Source of the DNA: JBBQSU01 sp038234815
Lineage (GTDB): Bacteria; Planctomycetota; Phycisphaerae; Tepidisphaerales; Tepidisphaeraceae
DNA: 63,894 nt
NCBI GenBank assembly: GCA_038234815.1
Contig: JBBQSU010000003.1
Coordinates: 1 to 63,894 of the forward strand
Direction of reading: 5' to 3'
Notes under the pieces: generated by a model
Database searches by the model: none
Told to the model about the DNA's origin: nothing
The model's input: only the letters and a program-made list of their open reading frames with translations
Program-made: the position numbers and the translations under genes
Part shown: in pieces, positions 59,118 to 63,894 of the stretch
How the letters are laid out: each line of letters begins with the position of its first letter
Position numbering within the stretch: the stretch's first letter is position 1

Positions 59118-60350
59118 ATGTCCGTATTTGCCTACGAAGCCCTGAGCAAGGACGGCCGACGCAGCAGCGGAACGGTGAAAGCCGACTCGCGCGCCTTGGC
59201 CATTGCGCAGATGGGTCGGCAGGGGCTGCATCCGGTGCGCCTCGATGAATCGTCCGGCGAGGCATCGGTGGATAAGACCGCATCGACGAATTCAAAGCAC
59301 ACGACGATCGGCAAGGTGTCGCACAGGTCGGTTGAAGCTTTTACGCGTGAACTGGCCAACCTCCTGGCCGGCGGCGTGCCGCTCAGCCGGTCACTGGCGC
59401 TGCTGCGCCGCGAGGCTTCGCAGGCGTCGGCCAAGCAGTTGTGGGCGGCGATACATGACGACGTGGTTGGCGGAACATCCCTGGCCGAGGCCCTGGCCAA
59501 ATATCCACGAAATTTTTCAACCGTTTATGTAGCGATGGTGCGCGCCGGTGAAGCGGGGGGATTTCTCGACGTCGTTCTCGGGCAGATCGCCGATTTTCGC
59601 GCCCGCGAGCAGGACTTGAAAGGCAAAGTGAAGGCCGCGATGGTCTACCCCATCATCCTGGGTATCCTGGCCGTCGGCGTACTCGTATTTCTGCTTACAT
59701 TCTTCATTCCACGATTCAGCGGGATTTTCAGCCAGTTCGGGGCGAATCTTCCGGCGCTTACTTTGGGAATCATCGGTGCCAGCAATCTGGTGAAGGACTA
59801 CGGGCTTTATCTGGCCGCGGGGGTGACTGCCGGGATCATCCTGCTTAAGCGGGCGATCTCCACCGACACCGGGCGGCGGCAGGTCGAGGTGGTGATGCTT
59901 TCGATCCCCATGCTGGGGCGCTTGACGGCGCATTTTGCGCTGGTGCGGTTTGCCCGCATGTTGGGAACACTGGCCGGCGCGGGCGTTCCGCTGGTGGCGG
60001 CGCTGCGCGTAGCCCGTGAGGCCATTGGCAATCAAACGCTGGCGGATACGGTGACGCACGCCATCGAGCAGGTGCAACGCGGGGTGGCCTTGTCCAAAAG
60101 CCTTGCCAACAGTCCAAAACTTTTTCCCGGGTCGGTGGTGGAGATGATCGCGGTCGCGGAGGAAACCGGCCGGCTGGATAAGGAACTTTTGCGTCTGGCC
60201 GCGGCCTATGAAGCCGATCTGGACCGGCAATTGCGCCTGCTCGTCTCTGTCGCCGAACCGCTCATGCTTTTTGTCATGGCGGGGCTGATCGGCACGGTGG
60301 TGGTGGGAATGCTGCTGCCGGTGTTTAACCTTCAGGATTTGATTAAGTGA
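59118..60350 (+). CDS. gspF: Type II secretion inner-membrane protein GspF
   Basis: A 410-residue platform protein with two T2SSF domains and three transmembrane helices (PIILGILAVGVLVFLLTFFI, LYLAAGVTAGIILL, LMLFVMAGLIGTVVVGML). Conserved FTRELANLLAGGVPLSRSLALL and FARMLGTLAGAGVPLV mark the two repeats. Starts 4 bases after gspE. Confidence 0.95.
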   Translation: MSVFAYEALSKDGRRSSGTVKADSRALAIAQMGRQGLHPVRLDESSGEASVDKTASTNSKHTTIGKVSHRSVEAFTRELANLLAGGVPLSRSLALLRREASQASAKQLWAAIHDDVVGGTSLAEALAKYPRNFSTVYVAMVRAGEAGGFLDVVLGQIADFRAREQDLKGKVKAAMVYPIILGILAVGVLVFLLTFFIPRFSGIFSQFGANLPALTLGIIGASNLVKDYGLYLAAGVTAGIILLKRAISTDTGRRQVEVVMLSIPMLGRLTAHFALVRFARMLGTLAGAGVPLVAALRVAREAIGNQTLADTVTHAIEQVQRGVALSKSLANSPKLFPGSVVEMIAVAEETGRLDKELLRLAAAYEADLDRQLRLLVSVAEPLMLFVMAGLIGTVVVGMLLPVFNLQDLIK

Positions 60351-60390
60351 TCGAATGCACACGTTGATTGAAACCGAAATTGAGGTCTTT

Positions 60391-60792
60391 ATGAGAAAAT
60401 CAGTGCGTCATGGATTTACGTTGATCGAACTGCTGCTGGTGCTGGTGATTCTGGCGGTTCTGGCTGCGGTGGTGGTGCCGAAGTTCACCGGACGAACCGA
60501 GCAAGCCCGCGAGGCCGCGGCCAAGGCCGACATCGCCACCATGAAGGTGCAACTGGCGGCATTTGAAACCGACACGGGGCGATATCCGACCAGCGACGAG
60601 GGTCTGCACGCTTTGCTGGAAAAGCCCGGGGATCTGGCCGGCTGGAAGCGGCCCTATATTGAGAAATGGCCGCAAGACCCCTGGGGGCATGATTACATCT
60701 ATCGCTGCCCCGGCAGCAATAACCGTGACTTTGACCTGCTTTCGATGGGTGCCGATGGTGTTGAAGGCGGCAGCGACGACATCGGGCCTTAA
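60391..60792 (+). CDS. gspG: Major pseudopilin GspG
   Basis: A 133-residue pseudopilin. The prepilin leader MRKSVRHG is cut before FTLIELLLVLVILAVLAAVV; the mature part has TDTGRYPTSDEGLHAL, KRPYIEKWPQDPWGHDYIY and the FDLLSMGADG calcium loop, all diagnostic of GspG. The ATG at 60391 gives a standard 8-residue leader; GAGGT precedes it. Confidence 0.95.
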   Translation: MRKSVRHGFTLIELLLVLVILAVLAAVVVPKFTGRTEQAREAAAKADIATMKVQLAAFETDTGRYPTSDEGLHALLEKPGDLAGWKRPYIEKWPQDPWGHDYIYRCPGSNNRDFDLLSMGADGVEGGSDDIGP

Positions 60793-60823
60793 GTGTGCAT
60801 GACGCAATCGCGAGTGGATACAC

Positions 60824-61384
60824 ATGCGATCGTTCCCGACCGACAGTTTCACGAGCGTTTCTCCTCACGCGGATGCCGCGCGGGCAAAGGGAAGCGCGCG
60901 CGTTAACCGGGCGGGGTTTACCCTGCTGGAACTGGTGCTGGTGCTGGCGATTCTCACGCTGGTGGTGGCGATGATCGCGCCCAGCCTTCAGGGGTTTGCC
61001 GCGGGCCGATCGGGCAGAAACCTGGCCACAAACCTGCTCTCCTTAACGCGCTACGCACGCACGCAGGCGATCTCCGAGGGCCGCGTGTATCGGCTGAATA
61101 TCGACCCGGCCGGCCGCAAGGCGTGGCTGACGGCCGAATCGGGCGCGACCTTTGCCGCCCCGGAAAATGATTACGGTCGAGAAGTCGAAGTGCCCGAAAG
61201 CAGCACCTTGACGACCGACCTCAGGGCCACGGATGCGGGGGTGTTCGTGCAGTTTTATCCCGGCGGCCGCTGCGACGTGGCCAGTTTCCAGATCACCGAT
61301 CGTTTCGGTGAAACGATCAGTCTGGCGAGCGAATCACCGACGCAGATGTATCGCATTGCCGGCCCGGCGGAGGCAGGGCGATGA
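60824..61384 (+). CDS. gspH: Minor pseudopilin GspH
   Basis: A 186-residue protein with a long 31-residue leader ending RAG before FTLLELVLVLAILTLVVAMI. The soluble part is the GspH/FimT type (NLATNLLSLTRYARTQAISE). Its stop overlaps the gspI start (ATGA at 61381-61384). Confidence 0.88.
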   Translation: MRSFPTDSFTSVSPHADAARAKGSARVNRAGFTLLELVLVLAILTLVVAMIAPSLQGFAAGRSGRNLATNLLSLTRYARTQAISEGRVYRLNIDPAGRKAWLTAESGATFAAPENDYGREVEVPESSTLTTDLRATDAGVFVQFYPGGRCDVASFQITDRFGETISLASESPTQMYRIAGPAEAGR

Positions 61385-61806
61385 AATGGGGACGATCCAG
61401 CCAGCAAGCCGACGCACGGCGTTTTCGCGGGAATGCGCGTCGAAGCGCTTTTACCTTGATCGAAGTGCTGGCGGCGATGTTGCTGATTGCCATCGTGCTG
61501 CCGGCGGTGATGAAGAGCATCGCGGTGGCGACGGGCACGGCCAGCGTGGCCCGCAGGCGCACCGAAGCCGCGGGGTTGGCGCAGACCAAGCTGTCGGAGC
61601 TTGTCGCCACCGACCAATGGGAAGGCGGGGTGCTTTCGGGCACGTTCGCCGACTGGCCCGATTATTCGTGGGAAGCCAGCGTGGCGCCCTGGCCGGGTGA
61701 TACAAGCAGCGCGTCGATCCAGCAGATCGACCTGAAGGTGAAATGGGTCGCGCGAAATCAGCCGGACTCGGTGACGTTGTCGACACTGGCGTACGTGAAG
61801 GAATGA
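61381..61806 (+). CDS. gspI: Minor pseudopilin GspI
   Basis: A 141-residue protein with leader ending RRSA before FTLIEVLAAMLLIAIVLPAV. The residue at the cleavage position is Ala rather than the usual Gly, as occurs in some pseudopilins. ARRRTEAAGLAQTKLSELVA is typical of GspI. Overlaps gspH and gspJ by 4 bases each. Confidence 0.85.
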   Translation: MKWGRSSQQADARRFRGNARRSAFTLIEVLAAMLLIAIVLPAVMKSIAVATGTASVARRRTEAAGLAQTKLSELVATDQWEGGVLSGTFADWPDYSWEASVAPWPGDTSSASIQQIDLKVKWVARNQPDSVTLSTLAYVKE

Positions 61807-62537
61807 CCTTGGCGAAGCGGCGAACCATCTCGACCAAGCCGAAAGACAGCCCGGGCGCTGCGCGCCAATGCCGCGCTGGATTCACCCTCATCGAACTCGT
61901 GATCGCCATGAGCATGGTGGCGATCCTGGCGATGTCGCTTTATGCCAGCCTGCGGACGGCGTTCCATGCCCAGGCCAGCGCCGAAAACGCGCTCGAGCCG
62001 TCGCGGACTGCGGAATTGGCGATTCAGTTTTTGCGCGAGGATTTGCAGGACGCCGTTCCGCCCACCGGAATTCTTGCCGGCGCCTTCATCGGCACCGCCG
62101 GCCAGGACGACCGCGGGCGCGCCAGTGACAGTCTCAAGTTCTTCGCGACCGCCCCGGCCCGGCAGCACGCGTCGGGCAACGGCGAGATCAAGCAGATCGA
62201 ACTGCTGGTGACGACGCTCGATAACGAAACGGACCGCGTGCTGGTCCGAAGGGTCACGCCCAATCTGCTTTCGCCTTCAACACCCGATCCCGACCAGGAA
62301 ATTCTGTGTCGCGGGGTTTCGGGATTCAGCCTGCGCTATTTTGACGGCGGCGATTGGGTGCCTTCGTGGGATTCGACCACGGTGGATAACGTTCTGCCGG
62401 CGGCGGTGGAAGTGACAGTGGAACTGGATCGACCCGACGGCGCCACCGGCCTGCGAACGCTTCGCTACACCCGGGTGGTCCCAATCCCTTGTGCGACGAC
62501 AGCCTCGACCGACAGCACGACAGGAGGCACGCCATGA
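61803..62537 (+). CDS. gspJ: Minor pseudopilin GspJ
   Basis: A 244-residue protein with leader ending CRAG before FTLIELVIAMSMVAILAMSL. The ATG at 61803 overlaps the gspI stop; the frame is open further upstream but that would add an unusual leader. The soluble domain contains SLRYFDGGDWVPSWDS. Helps start the pseudopilus tip with GspI and GspK. Confidence 0.87.
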   Translation: MTLAKRRTISTKPKDSPGAARQCRAGFTLIELVIAMSMVAILAMSLYASLRTAFHAQASAENALEPSRTAELAIQFLREDLQDAVPPTGILAGAFIGTAGQDDRGRASDSLKFFATAPARQHASGNGEIKQIELLVTTLDNETDRVLVRRVTPNLLSPSTPDPDQEILCRGVSGFSLRYFDGGDWVPSWDSTTVDNVLPAAVEVTVELDRPDGATGLRTLRYTRVVPIPCATTASTDSTTGGTP

Positions 62538-63894
62538 CGCCTCGGTTGCCAGCCAGCAGTCGCTCGACCCGATCGATCCGCCGTCGCGGGGCGATCTTTA
62601 TTACCGCGCTGGGGATTACCGTGGTGCTCTCGTCGCTGGTGCTGGTTTTTGCGCTGAATATGCGCACCGAAGCCCAGGCCGCGGCCAACCGGCTGGCCAC
62701 CGCCGAGGTCGAATCGATCGAACTGGGTGCCGAGCGCTGGGTGATGGCGCAGATTGATACGAATCTGCCCAACGCCGGCACGGTCCTTCAGATTCCTGCA
62801 GAGGCATTAAGCGTGGGCAGCGGATATTTCTGGGTGATCCGGTCCGGGGCCGATACCGATCAGGAGTACACCTACGGTCTGGCGGATGAATCGGCGAAGC
62901 TGAATCTCAACCAGGCGACGAGCGACCAGTTGATGCAACTGCCTGGCATGACGGATGAACTCAGCGACGCCATCGTGGATTGGGTTGATCCCGACGACAC
63001 GACCAGCGCGCACGGTGCCGAAAGCGATTATTACAACACGCTTAGCGAACCCTACATCGCCAAGAATTCCGCGTTTGAAACGGTCGAAGAACTGCTGCTG
63101 GTCAAGGGTGTTTCGGCCCAGCTTCTGTGGGGATACGACACGAACCGCGACGGGGTTATCAGCGAAGCCGAACGTACCGCCGGGGGAACGACAACGCTGT
63201 TCAACAGTTCCAGTGATTCGGGACGGGGGCTGTATGGCGACGTGACCGTCTACTCGGCCGAAGCCAACTCCGGCTCCGACGGCAACGCCCGGATCAACAT
63301 CAATAATCGCTACATCACTTCGCTCCGTGGACTGCTGCAAAAGGTATTTTCGCAAAGCCGAGCCGACCAGATTTCGCTGCGGATTTTTAATGTAATGACC
63401 AGTCGGCCTGGAAATCGCGACGTGTTTGCCGACCTTGGCGAGTTCTTTACCTTGTCGGGCATGACCAGCGCCGAGTTCGGCAAGGTGATCGATAATATGA
63501 GTACGAGCAGTCAGCCGGTGCTTCGCGGGATGATTAATGTGAACACGGCTCTGCGGGCGGTGCTGCAATGCCTGCCGGGTCTGGATGCCCACGACGCCGA
63601 CGCCCTAATCGCGCATCAGCCCACCGACGGCAGCACAAGCATCGCCTGGGTGCTGGATGCCTTGCCGATCAACAAGGCCGGGCCGATCCTGGGCAAAATC
63701 ACCGGGCATTCCAGCCAGTATTCGGCCGACATCGTTGCGGTCAGTGGCAATGGCCGGGCGTATAAGCGCGTGCGGATCGTGGTCGATGCCCGCGTGGCAC
63801 CGACGAAGATCGTCTATCGCAAAGACCTGTCCGATCTCGGCTGGCCGCTGCCCGAGACGATTCGGCAATCCCTCCGCGCGGGCCTTGGGATAAG
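62534..63894 (+). CDS. gspK: Minor pseudopilin GspK (runs off the window)
   Basis: At least 453 residues, no stop within the window. N-terminal RRRGAIFITALGITVVLSSL VLVF is the pseudopilin helix, followed by NLNQATSDQLMQLPGMTDEL and DWVDPDD, the SAM-like domain of GspK. Residues about 200-215 form an EF-hand-like loop (DTNRDGVISEAE) that should bind calcium. The ATG overlaps the gspJ stop. Tip protein of the pseudopilus. Confidence 0.88.
   Translation, partial: MTPRLPASSRSTRSIRRRGAIFITALGITVVLSSLVLVFALNMRTEAQAAANRLATAEVESIELGAERWVMAQIDTNLPNAGTVLQIPAEALSVGSGYFWVIRSGADTDQEYTYGLADESAKLNLNQATSDQLMQLPGMTDELSDAIVDWVDPDDTTSAHGAESDYYNTLSEPYIAKNSAFETVEELLLVKGVSAQLLWGYDTNRDGVISEAERTAGGTTTLFNSSSDSGRGLYGDVTVYSAEANSGSDGNARININNRYITSLRGLLQKVFSQSRADQISLRIFNVMTSRPGNRDVFADLGEFFTLSGMTSAEFGKVIDNMSTSSQPVLRGMINVNTALRAVLQCLPGLDAHDADALIAHQPTDGSTSIAWVLDALPINKAGPILGKITGHSSQYSADIVAVSGNGRAYKRVRIVVDARVAPTKIVYRKDLSDLGWPLPETIRQSLRAGLGI

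Noticed and set aside
1..63894. tRNA genes, rRNA genes and CRISPR arrays
   Set aside because: No T-loop/anticodon pattern, rRNA-like stretch or regularly spaced repeat array was found by eye.

Overview
The window looks like a chromosomal segment of a planctomycete, probably of the Phycisphaerae line. The evidence is the high G+C content, a secreted protease that opens with the planctomycete N-terminal pattern ESRVLLSA (positions 51787 onward), a PEP-CTERM-like sorting tail, many STN/PilZ/Spy-like secreted proteins of the kind common in that phylum, and a single-operon type II secretion system. No rRNA, tRNA, CRISPR array or recognisable transposase was seen.

Layout. 1-2260: first copy of a dispersed element and a secreted protein. 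2413-11016: metabolic genes (B12-dependent methionine synthase, NAD isocitrate dehydrogenase), a PilZ protein, a divergent regulator/flavoprotein pair, an FkbM methyltransferase and an orphan ATP synthase epsilon subunit. 11092-20275: a six-gene minus-strand operon for a probable outer-membrane electron conduit (tetraheme cytochrome, NHL lipoprotein, pentaheme lipoprotein, beta-barrel, second NHL lipoprotein, dodecaheme cytochrome), with a sigma-54 promoter facing it and a divergent NtrC-type activator gene. 20315-26776: an STN-domain secreted protein, the second element copy abutting a GH38 mannosidase remnant, an acetyl esterase, small conserved genes, a phosphatase and dcd. 26926-35941: an intein-bearing class II ribonucleotide reductase, a sorted surface protein, mutS and a methyltransferase. 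36084-41968: an Rrf2 regulator, an ABC ATPase with a membrane partner, phoU and pstB. 42110-46388: the third element copy, a membrane-anchored protein and comF sharing a symmetric promoter, and an M42 peptidase. 46518-51430: assorted genes including ftsY and nusB. 51787-57268: a subtilase and an ECF sigma/anti-sigma/Spy-like envelope stress operon. 57372-end: gspEFGHIJK, with gspK running off the window.

Two things stand out. First, three copies of an unassigned dispersed element carry two related palindromes centred on GGCGCC, a conserved ribosome site (GGAGTAT) and a start codon. All three lie directly upstream of, and in the same orientation as, a host gene, like a portable 5' leader. Second, the cytochrome operon has a close match to the sigma-54 consensus and two dyads lying between it and a sigma-54 activator gene. 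Its first product is a small tetraheme protein that could be a filament-forming cytochrome, and the same module recurs at the N-terminus of the dodecaheme protein.

Several genes appear to be expressed from leaderless mRNAs: mutS, comF, its divergent neighbour and the small gene at 23680 each have a -10 hexamer 6 to 12 bases before the ATG and no ribosome site.
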